Shown in pieces: positions 56,228-64,000 of a stretch of 64,000 nucleotides of DNA. Every line of letters starts with the position of its first letter. Positions within the stretch are counted from its first letter, which is position 1. This stretch comes from a bacterium. Its GTDB lineage: Bacteria > Planctomycetota > UBA1135 > UBA2386. A program made the position numbers and the translations under genes. Location: positions 62,001 to 126,000 of the forward strand of contig JAUILN010000015.1 of the NCBI GenBank assembly GCA_030432695.1, written 5' to 3'. The notes beneath the pieces were generated by a model. The model had not been told where the DNA came from and did not search any database. It saw only the letters and a list, made by a program, of their open reading frames with translations.

Positions 56228-56551
56228 ATGAAGCGTCTCGACCGCACCTCACGCCTTCGCCTGCTCGAATTCGTCTGCTCGTTCGCCTGGACCGACTTCG
56301 AGGTCACCGAAGCGGAGCGGGCAGTGGTGAGTCGGCTGGTCGACCGGTTCGAATTCGACCAGGAGGAACGGCGGCAGGTCGCTCGATGGCTCGAGTCGCC
56401 GCCACCCGCGGAAGACGTAGATCCACTCGAGATTCCTGCCGAGCATCGCTCCGTGTTCCTCGACGCCGTGCGGGAAGTCGTTGCAGCCGACGGAGTGACC
56501 CAGGCCGAGGCCGAGACTCTGGCATTGTTCGAGGAGCTGGTCAGCGGCTGA
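56228..56551 (+). CDS. TerB-like domain protein
   Basis: A 107-residue helical protein with the TerB pattern: two similar acidic helix pairs (FVCSFAWTDFEVTEAERAVVSRL and FLDAVREVVAADGVTQAEAETLALFEEL), each with an A/W-x-D-x-E-V/G-T-x-A-E motif. TerB-like proteins bind metal ions in stress-response systems, but most single-domain members are uncharacterised. I took ATG 56228 as start because the domain begins there; an in-frame ATG at 56114 adds a polar leader. Divergent from the histidine kinase. Confidence 0.75.
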   Translation: MKRLDRTSRLRLLEFVCSFAWTDFEVTEAERAVVSRLVDRFEFDQEERRQVARWLESPPPAEDVDPLEIPAEHRSVFLDAVREVVAADGVTQAEAETLALFEELVSG

Positions 56552-56641
56552 CCTTCGTCGCGCGGCGACGGACTCGCTGCAGATCTCCGTGGCCCGCTAC
56601 GCGGTCCGAGTGAGGTCGTGCGCTCTGCGCGAGTCACGAAC

Positions 56642-57424
56642 TCACTGCCGCTCTTCGGCGACGATCTTCGGGATCAGCTCGCGCAGGCGGGCCGCCCGGC
56701 TGAGCGGGTCCGGGTGCGTGCTCATGAACTCTGCGGGACGGTCGGGGCTCAGTTCGGCCATCCGTTCCCAGAGCCGAGGAGCCTCCTCCGGGTCGTAGCC
56801 GGCGCGCACCAGGAAGCGCAGACCGATCTCGTCGGCCTCGGCTTCGTGGGTGCGGCTGAAGGGCAACAGCGCGCCATACTCGGTCGCCATGCCCAGCGCA
56901 CCCATCCAGGTGGCGCGCTCTTCGTCACTGACTCCGCCCCAGCCGTCGAGCGCCAGGTCTGCGGCGGTGGCGACTCCGGCGGCGATCGCCTTCTGGGTCA
57001 TCCGCTCGTTGCCGTGGTAGGACGTGGCGTGCGCGACCTCGTGACCGACCACGGCGGCCAGCCCGTCCTCGTTGCGCGTGATCGGCAGGATGCCGGAGTA
57101 GACCGCGACCTTTCCTCCGGGCAGACAGAACGCGTTGGGGACGTCGGGTGCGTCCAGCAGTTTGAACTCCCAGTCGTAGTCGCGACCCGATGCCTCCGCG
57201 ATGCGTTTGCCGAGTCGCTGCAGCATCTCGTAGTCCGGGCCCGACTTGATCTCGGGATAGCGGGCGGTCTCCTCGGCGTAGGCCTGCACGCCCATCGAGG
57301 ACATGTAGTCCTCGGGGAACCAGGCGGCCTGGTAGCGGCCGGTCTCGGGGACCACGGAGCAGGCGGTGAGGAGGATCGTCGCCAGGAGGCCGGCGACACC
57401 AGGTCGGAGTTGGGACGCGATCAC
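56642..57424 (-). CDS. M48-family metalloprotease lipoprotein
   Basis: A 260-residue M48 (LoiP/YggG-like) zinc protease. Starting at GTG 57424 it has a lipoprotein signal (GLLATILLTAC, lipid Cys22), then the protease domain with HEVAH (His128, Glu129, His132) and the downstream glutamate in SRTHEAEADEIG (Glu194). The NAFCLPGGKVAVYSGIL segment is typical. It probably degrades or remodels envelope proteins on the outer side of the membrane. The end pattern FMSTHPDPLSRAARLRELI is also characteristic. Divergent from the TPMT-like gene. Confidence 0.92.
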   Translation of the reverse strand: MIASQLRPGVAGLLATILLTACSVVPETGRYQAAWFPEDYMSSMGVQAYAEETARYPEIKSGPDYEMLQRLGKRIAEASGRDYDWEFKLLDAPDVPNAFCLPGGKVAVYSGILPITRNEDGLAAVVGHEVAHATSYHGNERMTQKAIAAGVATAADLALDGWGGVSDEERATWMGALGMATEYGALLPFSRTHEAEADEIGLRFLVRAGYDPEEAPRLWERMAELSPDRPAEFMSTHPDPLSRAARLRELIPKIVAEERQ

Positions 57425-57479
57425 GCACCGAGCGTAGCGTCGCGGCGGTCGAGGTTCCCGTCGGGACGGGGGCTCGGGT

Positions 57480-58136
57480 ATGAACCCCTGGATGGACTGG
57501 CAGGACCGATACCTGAGTCGCGAGACCCCCTGGGACCTGCGCCGGATCACACCTCCCCTCGAGCATCTGCTGCGGTCCGGTCGCCTCGCCGACTGGGGTG
57601 TCCCGGAGGGCGCGCGGGTGCTGGTCCCCGGCTGCGGTCGTGGTCACGACCTGCGAGCTTGGCGCAGAGCGGGATTCCAGGTCGTCGGAATCGACATCGT
57701 CCCCGAGGCCGTGAGGGAGGCGCGGGCCCTGCTGCGCCTCAATGGCTTCGAGGACGGGGTCGAAGTGCTGTGTCGGGATGTCCTCGGTCTCGGCGAGTCG
57801 GACGAGCACTCCGCCGCCTACGATCTGGTATTCGATTACACCTGCCTGTGCGCCCTGCAGCCCCACCTTCGCGGGCTCTACGCGGCCGCGCTGGCGCGGA
57901 TGGTGCGGCCCGGCGGGCTCTGGCTCGGCCTCGTGTTCCCGCTCGCGCCGGCCGGATACGGCGAACGGCCGCCCTTCCGGCTGACACCCGCGGACGTCGA
58001 AGCTGTTTTCGGTCGGTGGTTCGAGGCCGTGACCGACGTGGACGCGGTCGGGAGCGTGCTGGAGCGGCAAGGTCACGAGCGGTGGTTCGTGCGGAGACGA
58101 TTCGGCGTGGGGGAGTCGCGGTCGGCTCCGGGATAG
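57480..58136 (+). CDS. TPMT-family SAM-dependent methyltransferase
   Basis: A 218-residue class I methyltransferase of the thiopurine S-methyltransferase group. Signatures are ETPWDLRRITPPLEHLL, the SAM loop VLVPGCGRGHDLRAW (47-61), DIVPEAV and DLVFDYTCLCALQP. In bacteria such enzymes methylate thiols, thiocyanate, or selenium/tellurium compounds; the substrate here is unknown. Start ATG 57480 sits 55 bases from the divergent M48 gene. Confidence 0.9.
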   Translation: MNPWMDWQDRYLSRETPWDLRRITPPLEHLLRSGRLADWGVPEGARVLVPGCGRGHDLRAWRRAGFQVVGIDIVPEAVREARALLRLNGFEDGVEVLCRDVLGLGESDEHSAAYDLVFDYTCLCALQPHLRGLYAAALARMVRPGGLWLGLVFPLAPAGYGERPPFRLTPADVEAVFGRWFEAVTDVDAVGSVLERQGHERWFVRRRFGVGESRSAPG

Positions 58137-58179
58137 GCGATGCTGGGCGGGCCTGTCGCAGCTCTCGCAGAGCATTCCG

Positions 58180-59334
58180 ATGCAGAAGCCCTACGCCTCC
58201 TCCCTCTCTCTCCTCGCCGTAGCCTGCGGCGGTTGTCTGGTCGCGCAGAACACGTTCGTGGTGCCGTCGAAGGCGAACACCACCGAACCGGGTGCGCTGT
58301 ACTACGACAGCGCGCCGCAGTCGTATCCCTTCTGGGGGACGACCGGCACGACCACCGAGTCACGGGTCCAGTACCTGTACGATGCCGCCGACATCCCGGT
58401 CAACGGCGTCGCGCTCAACTCGGTGTCGGTGCGACAGCCCCGCGGATACACCGTGACCGGCACGACCGTGAACACCACCATCACCGTCTCGGTCGGGCCG
58501 AACGGACCGAACGGGGCGAGTTCGTCGTTCGCCAACAACCACGGGCAGAACGCGACCGTGGTCCACACCGGTGCGATCAACCTGCCGCAGCTGTCGGCGG
58601 TGAGCACCTGGCCGGCCGCGTGGCAGACGCCGATCCCCTTCGCGTCGCCGGTGGCCTACCAGCCGGCGATGGGGCAGAGCCTGGTCATCGAGTTCCAGAC
58701 CACGTCGAACACGGCGGCTCGCTCGTGGACGTTGGAGGGCTACCGCGCCGAGTGGGGCTTCTCGCGATCCGAGTACTACCAGTCGAGCTGCCGTAACTCC
58801 GGCGGCAATGCCAGCGGCGGCTGGAGCTGGCAGCCGAGCGGGCTGGTGCCGGGTGGATCGTTCTACCTGAACCTCAGCAGCTACCCGAGCGGCACGCCGT
58901 CGCTCGCCAACAACGCGCTGTTCTTCGGCGTGCAGGGGCTCGGGGGGCAGGTCGGTGCCCTGACCACGCCGTTCGCGCTGTCTTCCCTGAACCTGCCGGC
59001 CGATCCGAGCTGCAACTGGGGCATCTCGATCATCAACGGGTTCCCGATGCAATACGTCGACTCCGGAACGAGCGGCTCGCTGCGCATGCAGAGCGTCGGC
59101 ATCCCGAACGATCCGAACCTGATCAACGCGCAGTTCTACACCCAGAACCTGGCACTGGACGTCGACGCCGCGGGCATGCCGCAGCTGTTCCCGTCGATCG
59201 CGATCCGCTGGGTGTTGGGCACCGGCAACACGGTCCCGTGCACGAGGGTCTCGACGATCTACGATCCGTCCAGCCCGCGGACCACGGGCTCGGTCGCCCG
59301 CAGCGAGGGCGCTGCGCTGCAGTTCGGCTACTGA
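58180..59334 (+). CDS. Secreted protein related to the PKD paralogues' N-terminal domain
   Basis: A 384-residue secreted protein (signal LSLLAVACGGCLVAQ). The first 200 residues resemble the N-terminal domain of the PKD paralogues: SYPFWG then RVQYLYDAADIPVNGVAL, a Gly/Thr-rich variable part, then PVAYQPAMGQSLVIEFQ (compare FDPTGGADLMIDI). PKD domains are missing. The C-terminal part holds a diverged recurrent module (SLRMQSVGIPNDPNLINAQFYTQNL) followed by about 50 extra residues. It might be a shorter, PKD-less member of that family. Confidence 0.75.
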   Translation: MQKPYASSLSLLAVACGGCLVAQNTFVVPSKANTTEPGALYYDSAPQSYPFWGTTGTTTESRVQYLYDAADIPVNGVALNSVSVRQPRGYTVTGTTVNTTITVSVGPNGPNGASSSFANNHGQNATVVHTGAINLPQLSAVSTWPAAWQTPIPFASPVAYQPAMGQSLVIEFQTTSNTAARSWTLEGYRAEWGFSRSEYYQSSCRNSGGNASGGWSWQPSGLVPGGSFYLNLSSYPSGTPSLANNALFFGVQGLGGQVGALTTPFALSSLNLPADPSCNWGISIINGFPMQYVDSGTSGSLRMQSVGIPNDPNLINAQFYTQNLALDVDAAGMPQLFPSIAIRWVLGTGNTVPCTRVSTIYDPSSPRTTGSVARSEGAALQFGY

Positions 59335-59347
59335 TCGGCCTGGCCCG

Positions 59348-59375
59348 GTGCCGGGACGTCTTCGGACCCCGGCAC
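59348..59375 (+). terminator. Hairpin after the 58180 gene
   Basis: GTGCCGGG at 59348-59355 and CCCGGCAC at 59368-59375 form an 8-bp perfect stem, 14 bases after the stop. No T-tract. Confidence 0.65.
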
Positions 59376-59427
59376 GGCAGGCCCTGCCGCGCTTGCCTGC
59401 GTGCATCGCGTGCCCGATGCTGCGCGG

Positions 59428-60627
59428 ATGACCCACGAATTCGTGATCCTCGGCGGCGCGCGCACGCCGATGGCCGAGTATTCCGGCACGCCCGGCTACG
59501 GGCTGTTCGCCGACCTCTCCGCGATCGAACTCGGCGCCATCGCCACCAAGGCGGCGCTGGAGCGCACCGGCGTCCAGCCGGACCAGGTCGACCAGATCTT
59601 CATCGGCAACGCCCAGCAGACCAGCGCCGACGCGCACTACGGTGCACGTCACGTCGGTCTGCGCGCCGGGATCCCGATCGAGGCGCCGGCGCTGACCGTC
59701 AACCGGATCTGCGGCAGCGGCATCCAGTCGGTGGTCTCGGCCTGCCACGCGATGGGCATGGGTGAGGCCTCGCTGTGCGTCGCGGGCGGCATGGAGAACA
59801 TGAGCCAGGCGCCGTTCGTGCTGCGCGGCATCCGCAGCGGGATCCGCTTCGGCACCCAGCCGCCGCTGGAGGACATGCTGTTCGCCGGCCTGCAGGATCC
59901 GTTCTGCGGCTTCTTCATGGCGCAGACGGCGGACAACGTGGCCCGCGAATGCGCGATCAGCCGCGAGGAGCAGGACGCGTACGCGCTGCGCAGCCACCAG
60001 CTCGGCGCCGCCGCGGTCGCCGCCGGCAAGTTCGCCGAGGAGATCGTGCCGGTGACGGTGAAGCGCGGTCGCAAGGAGATCGAGGTCACCACCGACGACC
60101 ACATCAAGCCCGAGACCACGCTGGAAGGTCTGGCGGCGCTGCGGCCGGCGTTCGGGAAGGACGGCACGGTGACCGCGGGCAACGCCTCGGGCATCGTCGA
60201 CGGCGCGGCTTCGCTGGTGGTCGCCACCGCGGCACGCGCCAAGGAGCTCGGTCTGACCCCGAAGGCCAGGATCCGCAGCTGGGCGGTCGCCGGTGTGCGG
60301 CCGGAGGTGATGGGCATCGGCCCGGTCCCTGCGATCCGTATGGCCTGCGAGAAGGCCGGCATCGGGATCGGTGATCTGGACCTCGTGGAGATCAACGAGG
60401 CCTTCGCCGGCCAGTACCTCGGCTGCGAGAAGGAACTCGGCCTCGACCGCGATCGGTGCAACGTCAACGGCGGCGCGATCGCGCTCGGTCACCCGCTCGG
60501 CGCCACCGGCACCCGCCTGCTGCTCACCCTGGTCCGCGAACTCGGCGCGACCGGCAAGACCCTCGGCTGCGCCAGCGCCTGCATCGGCGGTGGGCAGGGG
60601 ATCGCGATGATCGTCGAGCGGGTGTGA
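59428..60627 (+). CDS. Acetyl-CoA acetyltransferase (thiolase)
   Basis: A 399-residue thiolase that condenses two acetyl-CoA or cleaves 3-ketoacyl-CoA. The nucleophilic Cys95 is in NRICGSG, the active-site His355 in GHPLGATG, and the proton-donor Cys385 in CIGGGQG. GGMENMSQAPF and EINEAFAGQYL are further signatures. Start ATG 59428 gives the usual THEFVILGGARTP N-terminus. No other beta-oxidation or polyhydroxyalkanoate gene is adjacent, so biosynthetic or degradative role is open. Confidence 0.95.
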   Translation: MTHEFVILGGARTPMAEYSGTPGYGLFADLSAIELGAIATKAALERTGVQPDQVDQIFIGNAQQTSADAHYGARHVGLRAGIPIEAPALTVNRICGSGIQSVVSACHAMGMGEASLCVAGGMENMSQAPFVLRGIRSGIRFGTQPPLEDMLFAGLQDPFCGFFMAQTADNVARECAISREEQDAYALRSHQLGAAAVAAGKFAEEIVPVTVKRGRKEIEVTTDDHIKPETTLEGLAALRPAFGKDGTVTAGNASGIVDGAASLVVATAARAKELGLTPKARIRSWAVAGVRPEVMGIGPVPAIRMACEKAGIGIGDLDLVEINEAFAGQYLGCEKELGLDRDRCNVNGGAIALGHPLGATGTRLLLTLVRELGATGKTLGCASACIGGGQGIAMIVERV

Positions 60628-60684
60628 CCATCCCGGGTCGCCTGAACCACCGCCTCGTTTCGAGCCCGTCGAGAGTCACCCCCG

Positions 60685-61977
60685 ATGTACGTCCATAAGG
60701 TCACGCTCCAGCAGTTGAGGGGATTCGAGAGTCTCGAGTTCGAACTGGTTCGGCCGGACGGCAGCTACGCCGGTTGGACGGTGTTCACCGGCGACAATGG
60801 CTCGGGGAAGAGCGCTCTGCTTCGGGCGATCGCGATTGGTCTCCTGGGGGCCGATGCATCGCGTCCCCTTCAGCCCAGCTTCCGGGGTTGGATCCGGAAG
60901 GGTGCGCCGGATGGCTCGGCGGCGATCGAACTCCAGATCGTGCAGAGCCAGGGGGACGACAACTTCCGGATGACCGGCCGATTGCCGGGAGGGCCGTTCA
61001 AGGCGAAGCTGCGACTGGAGAACGGCAGCAGCGAGCCTAGGCTGAGCCCCGAATCGAGCGCCAAGAACCGGAAGACCGCCGAGCGCAGTGTGTGGGCCTC
61101 GGAACCCGGAGGGTGGTTTGCCTGTGGCTATGGGCCCTTTCGGCGGGTCTTCGGCGCCTCGCAGGAGGCGACGAAGCTCATGGTCGTTCCGGCCACGGCT
61201 CGGTTCGCGACGATGTTCCAGGAGGCAGCTTCGCTCTCGGAGGCAGATGCGTGGCTACGGAATCTGCAGCACAAGAAGCTCGAGAGCCGGGCGCGCGAAT
61301 CCAGCCAGCTCGATGCGCTCGTGGCGCTGCTCAACTCGGACCTGTTGCCTAACGGGTTCCGCGTCGACCGGGTGGATTCCGATGGTCTCTGGGTGGTCGA
61401 CCGGACTGGCGTCCAGCTCTCGTGGCACGAGATGAGTGACGGGTACCGCTCCGCGATCGCACTGGTCGTTGATATCGCTCGTCACATGCTCTCCGCGTAC
61501 GGTGAGGATCCCTCGAACGCCCCGTCGGGAATCTCCTCGGACCCGTTCTGTCGGAGCGGTGTCGTGCTGATCGATGAGGTCGATGCACATCTTCACCCGG
61601 AGTGGCAGCGGGAATTCGGGTTCTGGCTCACCGAGAAGTTCCGCGGCGTGCAGTTCCTGGTGACCACGCATAGCCCTCTGATCTGTCAGGCTGCGAGTGC
61701 AGGTGGCCTGTTCCACCTTCCGGAGCCCGGCAGTGCCGAAGTGCCGCGGCAACTCACGGAGGAGGAGTGGCGGCGCGTCATCGCGGCACGGCCGGACACC
61801 ATCCTGCTCGGACCGGCCTTCCAGCTGCAGAACACCCGTTCTCCCCGGGCTGTACAGGGACGCGTCGACTACGCCCGACTCGCCAGCAAGCAACGCGCTG
61901 GGGCGGAGCTGACCCCAGAGGAGTTCGCGAAGTACAGGCAGCTCGAGCTGTTCGTCAAGGTGGACGAGGAACTCTGA
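60685..61977 (+). CDS. AAA/SMC-like ATPase, PtuA-like (candidate Septu defence)
   Basis: A 430-residue OLD/ABC-like ATPase. Walker A is GDNGSGKS (36-43), a signature-like segment EMSDGYRSAIAL (249-260), Walker B VVLIDEVDAHLHPEW (293-307) and the switch His329 in TTHSPL. The N-terminal LQQLRGFESLEFEL is typical of RecF/SMC-like AAA_15/AAA_21 proteins. An HNH nuclease gene follows after three bases, the arrangement of Septu systems, in which PtuA senses phage infection and PtuB cleaves DNA. A family search is needed to separate it from other AAA-HNH pairs. Upstream is the thiolase gene; downstream of the pair, a terminator hairpin. Confidence 0.85.
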   Translation: MYVHKVTLQQLRGFESLEFELVRPDGSYAGWTVFTGDNGSGKSALLRAIAIGLLGADASRPLQPSFRGWIRKGAPDGSAAIELQIVQSQGDDNFRMTGRLPGGPFKAKLRLENGSSEPRLSPESSAKNRKTAERSVWASEPGGWFACGYGPFRRVFGASQEATKLMVVPATARFATMFQEAASLSEADAWLRNLQHKKLESRARESSQLDALVALLNSDLLPNGFRVDRVDSDGLWVVDRTGVQLSWHEMSDGYRSAIALVVDIARHMLSAYGEDPSNAPSGISSDPFCRSGVVLIDEVDAHLHPEWQREFGFWLTEKFRGVQFLVTTHSPLICQAASAGGLFHLPEPGSAEVPRQLTEEEWRRVIAARPDTILLGPAFQLQNTRSPRAVQGRVDYARLASKQRAGAELTPEEFAKYRQLELFVKVDEEL

Positions 61978-61980
61978 GCG

Positions 61981-62733
61981 GTGTATGCGATCAGGAGGGT
62001 GAAGCTCGAGCCGCAGATCCTGGCGGACCTGCGCCGGCGGCAGGCCAGAGTCGACGCGCGGTCTCATGCCGCTGGATTCAAGGCGCAGACCGAATGGAAC
62101 AATGCGCGGCAGTCGAACTGTATCAAGACGGTGCGGTCGATCCTGGCCCGCATGACGGGCGATCTCGAGCGCTGCATGTACTGCGTGGACTCCCACGCGA
62201 CCGACATCGAGCACTTCTGGCCGAAGTCCCCGTATCCAGATCGGATGTTCTGCTGGAGCAACCTCTTGCTCTGTTGCGCGGAGTGCGGCCGCTTCAAGGG
62301 TGATCGATTCCCCTTGGGCCTCGCGGGGGAATCGCTGCTCGTGGATCCGACGGTCGATTCGCCATGGGATCACCTGGACCTGGACCCCGAGACCGGAGCC
62401 ATTACGGCGGCCTACTCGATCGAGTCCGGAAGTTGGTCGGAGCGCGGCGAGCGAACGGTCGAGCTCCTGCAACTCGATCGACGCGAGGCTCTTCAGCGGA
62501 GCTACCTCCGAACGCTCCGCAGGCTCACCGAGGCGCTCGACCAGGTCCTGGACTCGGGAACTCCGGAGCCTGCCGACCTCCTCGAGTTCCTGCGTGACCG
62601 CGACGACCACCGGTTGCTCGGCTGGCTGCTGTCGCCGCGGGGGACGTGCTTGCCGGCCGTGGCCCGCCTCAGAGATCATTGGCCGTCGGTATTCGAGGAC
62701 ATGATCGCCCGTGTGGCGCAGGACGGGAGCTGA
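61981..62733 (+). CDS. HNH endonuclease, PtuB-like (candidate Septu defence)
   Basis: A 250-residue HNH nuclease with a treble-clef core: CMYC (Cys65, Cys68), then TDIEHFWPKS (Glu77, His78), WSNLLLCCAECGRFKGDR (Asn94, Cys99, Cys102, Lys106). The IEHFxPK-WxNLLLxCxxCNxxKG pattern matches the retron/Septu HNH family (TIGR02646-like, PtuB). The C-terminal half is helical and unassigned. GTG start at 61981 lies three bases after the ATPase stop, so the pair is almost certainly one operon. Its role as DNA-cleaving effector is inferred from Septu. Confidence 0.85.
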   Translation: MYAIRRVKLEPQILADLRRRQARVDARSHAAGFKAQTEWNNARQSNCIKTVRSILARMTGDLERCMYCVDSHATDIEHFWPKSPYPDRMFCWSNLLLCCAECGRFKGDRFPLGLAGESLLVDPTVDSPWDHLDLDPETGAITAAYSIESGSWSERGERTVELLQLDRREALQRSYLRTLRRLTEALDQVLDSGTPEPADLLEFLRDRDDHRLLGWLLSPRGTCLPAVARLRDHWPSVFEDMIARVAQDGS

Positions 62734-62766
62734 CGGAGTCGGCCGGCGTGCTGCGTCGGCGTGGAC

Positions 62767-62796
62767 CGAGGGCTGGGCCTTCGCGCTCAGCCCTCG
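62767..62796 (+). terminator. Hairpin after the AAA-HNH pair
   Basis: CGAGGGCTG at 62767-62775 pairs with CAGCCCTCG at 62788-62796, followed by TTCTT. The second arm overlaps the stop of the convergent DUF3332 gene, so it may serve both. Confidence 0.7.
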
Positions 62797-63068
62797 TTCT
62801 TACCCACCGGCGTCGGCGCCTTGGGCTCGTTCAGCGGGTTCTCGCCCGACCAGAACTCGATGGTGTTGAACACGAAGAAGTCGCCGAACATCGCGATCGG
62901 GTAGACCGGCACGATCCAGAAGGCGGTGTTGATCACGCTGTTCCAGACCCGTGAGTCGGTGGCGCGGGTGTTCCAGGACTGGATGCCGCGGAACGCGTTG
63001 TACTGACCGACGCAGCCGGTCAGGGCGAGGACGCCGGCGAGTGCGGCGAGGTGGAGCAGTCTCTTCAT
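62787..63068 (-). CDS. DUF3332 lipoprotein
   Basis: A 93-residue lipoprotein from ATG 63068 (LHLAALAGVLALTGC, lipid Cys). The short body matches DUF3332: NAFRGIQSWNTR, then VWNSVINTAFWIVPVYPIAM with a hydrophobic stretch, FNTIEFWSGENPL near the end. The family is an uncharacterised small outer- or inner-membrane protein. An upstream in-frame ATG at 63095 would add nine residues. Convergent with the AAA-HNH operon. Confidence 0.8.
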   Translation of the reverse strand: MKRLLHLAALAGVLALTGCVGQYNAFRGIQSWNTRATDSRVWNSVINTAFWIVPVYPIAMFGDFFVFNTIEFWSGENPLNEPKAPTPVGKNEG

Positions 63069-63241
63069 CGGTTGGATACCTCCGTTCGGAGGCATTCTCG
63101 CGGTCGCGGCGCGGTGGATCCATGCCGCTTCCAGCGGTCCGCCCGGGAACCTCGCGTCACGACGCCTCTCGGCCTACACTGCGCCGTTCGCGTGATCGGC
63201 CCCTGGACGGTTCCGGAGGGTCGCGCCGCCTCGAGGAAGCG

Positions 63242-64000
63242 ATGACCGCCAAGCGCCAGAACGTCCAGATCGACGGCCGGATCCTCTACCTGACCGAGGA
63301 CGAGGACCTGCTGAAGAAGCAGCTCTACGGCTACGAGGACCTCGCCCACGATCCCGACCGGAAGCTGATCGACAACATCTCGACCGACGAGCTGACGCCG
63401 GGCTGGGTCTGCTACTACTACGACGAGACGCTGGCCCGCTACTGCCTCGTCGGTCTGCGCGGTGGGCACGTGAAGCCCGATGCGATCCTGAACGGCAAGT
63501 TCGGCGTGATCGTCAGCGGCGTGTCGAAGGGCTGCGGTTCGAGCCGCGAGACCGCGCCGTTCAGCGAGCTGAAGGCCGGCGTGCAGCTGGTGATCGCGAA
63601 GAACATCGAGAAGATCTACGGCCAGAACTGCCAGAACATCGGTCTGTTGACCTCGACCGACTTCGGGCTGATCGAGCGGATCGAACGCGGTGAGGAGATC
63701 CCGATCGCCGAATTCACCAAGGGCCTCGATCCGATCGCCACCTCGATCGTCGAGCACGGTGGGTTGTTCGCCTACAACGAGGCGCGGCTGGCTGGCGAGG
63801 TGTCGCCGCCACAGGTCGCGACCGCCGCGCGGCCGATGACGCTCTCGGAGAAGATCATCGCCGACCGGGCGATCGCCGACGCCAAGGCCGGCACCACCGG
63901 CATCCCGGCGGTGCAGCCGGGCGACGCGCTGTTCGTGCGCACCGACGTGCGGTTCAGCCACGAGTACGTCACCCCGATGGCCGAGGCGCTGTTCAAGATG
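63242..64000 (+). CDS. Aconitase-family dehydratase, swivel domain fused ahead of large subunit (cut by window edge)
   Basis: The open frame from ATG 63242 runs past base 64000 (253 codons visible). Residues 50-145 resemble the small-subunit swivel domain of 3-isopropylmalate dehydratase (LeuD): GGHVKPDAIL, VIVSGVSKGCGSSRETAPF, and IEKIYGQNCQNIGLL. From about 198 the start of a large subunit follows (MTLSEKIIADRAI, GDALFVRTDVRFSHEYVTPMAEALF), which in LeuC is the N-terminus. The order small-then-large is the reverse of mitochondrial-type aconitases, where the swivel domain is C-terminal. The [4Fe-4S] cysteines lie beyond the edge. Exact substrate (isopropylmalate or a related hydroxyacid) cannot be read here. 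Confidence 0.82.
   Translation, partial: MTAKRQNVQIDGRILYLTEDEDLLKKQLYGYEDLAHDPDRKLIDNISTDELTPGWVCYYYDETLARYCLVGLRGGHVKPDAILNGKFGVIVSGVSKGCGSSRETAPFSELKAGVQLVIAKNIEKIYGQNCQNIGLLTSTDFGLIERIERGEEIPIAEFTKGLDPIATSIVEHGGLFAYNEARLAGEVSPPQVATAARPMTLSEKIIADRAIADAKAGTTGIPAVQPGDALFVRTDVRFSHEYVTPMAEALFKM

Noticed and set aside
60685..62733. Prophage or integrative element around the AAA-HNH pair
   Set aside because: No integrase, attachment repeats or tRNA target are visible near it; flanking genes look like ordinary chromosomal genes.

Overview
The window is GC-rich (third codon positions mostly G or C) and carries features typical of Planctomycetota: membrane-anchored Ser/Thr kinases with long repeat-like C-termini, an ECF sigma factor close to one of them, many secreted FG-GAP/PKD proteins with Sec signals, and a Rieske/cytochrome b pair with a fused cytochrome c. 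The phylum call is inference from gene content; no rRNA is present.

Layout. 1-3330 (minus): tRNA-Ser(GCU), a lipoprotein, murD, and mcsA-mcsB (mcsB runs off the left edge). 3470-8253: small membrane proteins, a pterin dehydratase, a DUF1444-like lipoprotein and a gene with an apparent double frameshift. 8822-15449: an FG-GAP protein, a 1158-residue kinase, small membrane proteins and tRNA-Ser(UGA). 15487-21564: a BFN-domain protein, then an overlapping operon of asparaginase, ADP/ATP-dependent NAD(P)HX dehydratase, a large secreted protein and a YdjY-like lipoprotein. 21657-28647 (minus): secreted or lipid-anchored proteins and a cytoplasmic trypsin-like protease. 28889-33712 (minus): Rieske-cytochrome b/c operon and a second FG-GAP protein. 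33841-35789: a Y-family polymerase and an unknown gene. 36447-43300: three tandem PKD-domain paralogues. 43490-46708: ileS. 46805-47480: a patch of gene fragments. 47664-52571: ECF sigma factor, a secreted protein and a second kinase. 52702-60627: phoH2-proC, histidine kinase, TerB-like protein, M48 lipoprotein protease, TPMT-like methyltransferase, secreted protein and thiolase. 60685-62733: an AAA ATPase plus HNH nuclease pair resembling Septu (PtuAB) anti-phage defence. 62787-64000: DUF3332 lipoprotein and a fused, order-swapped aconitase-family dehydratase cut by the right edge.

The most notable points are the Septu-like pair; a C-terminal or internal module ending in P-N-D-P-x-L-x-G...Q that recurs in nine otherwise different secreted proteins; a cytochrome b lacking one of four haem-ligating histidines; a dispersed terminator-like inverted repeat at gene 3' ends; and two short tandem arrays. 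Several perfect GC-rich hairpins without T-tracts follow genes and probably act as terminators.
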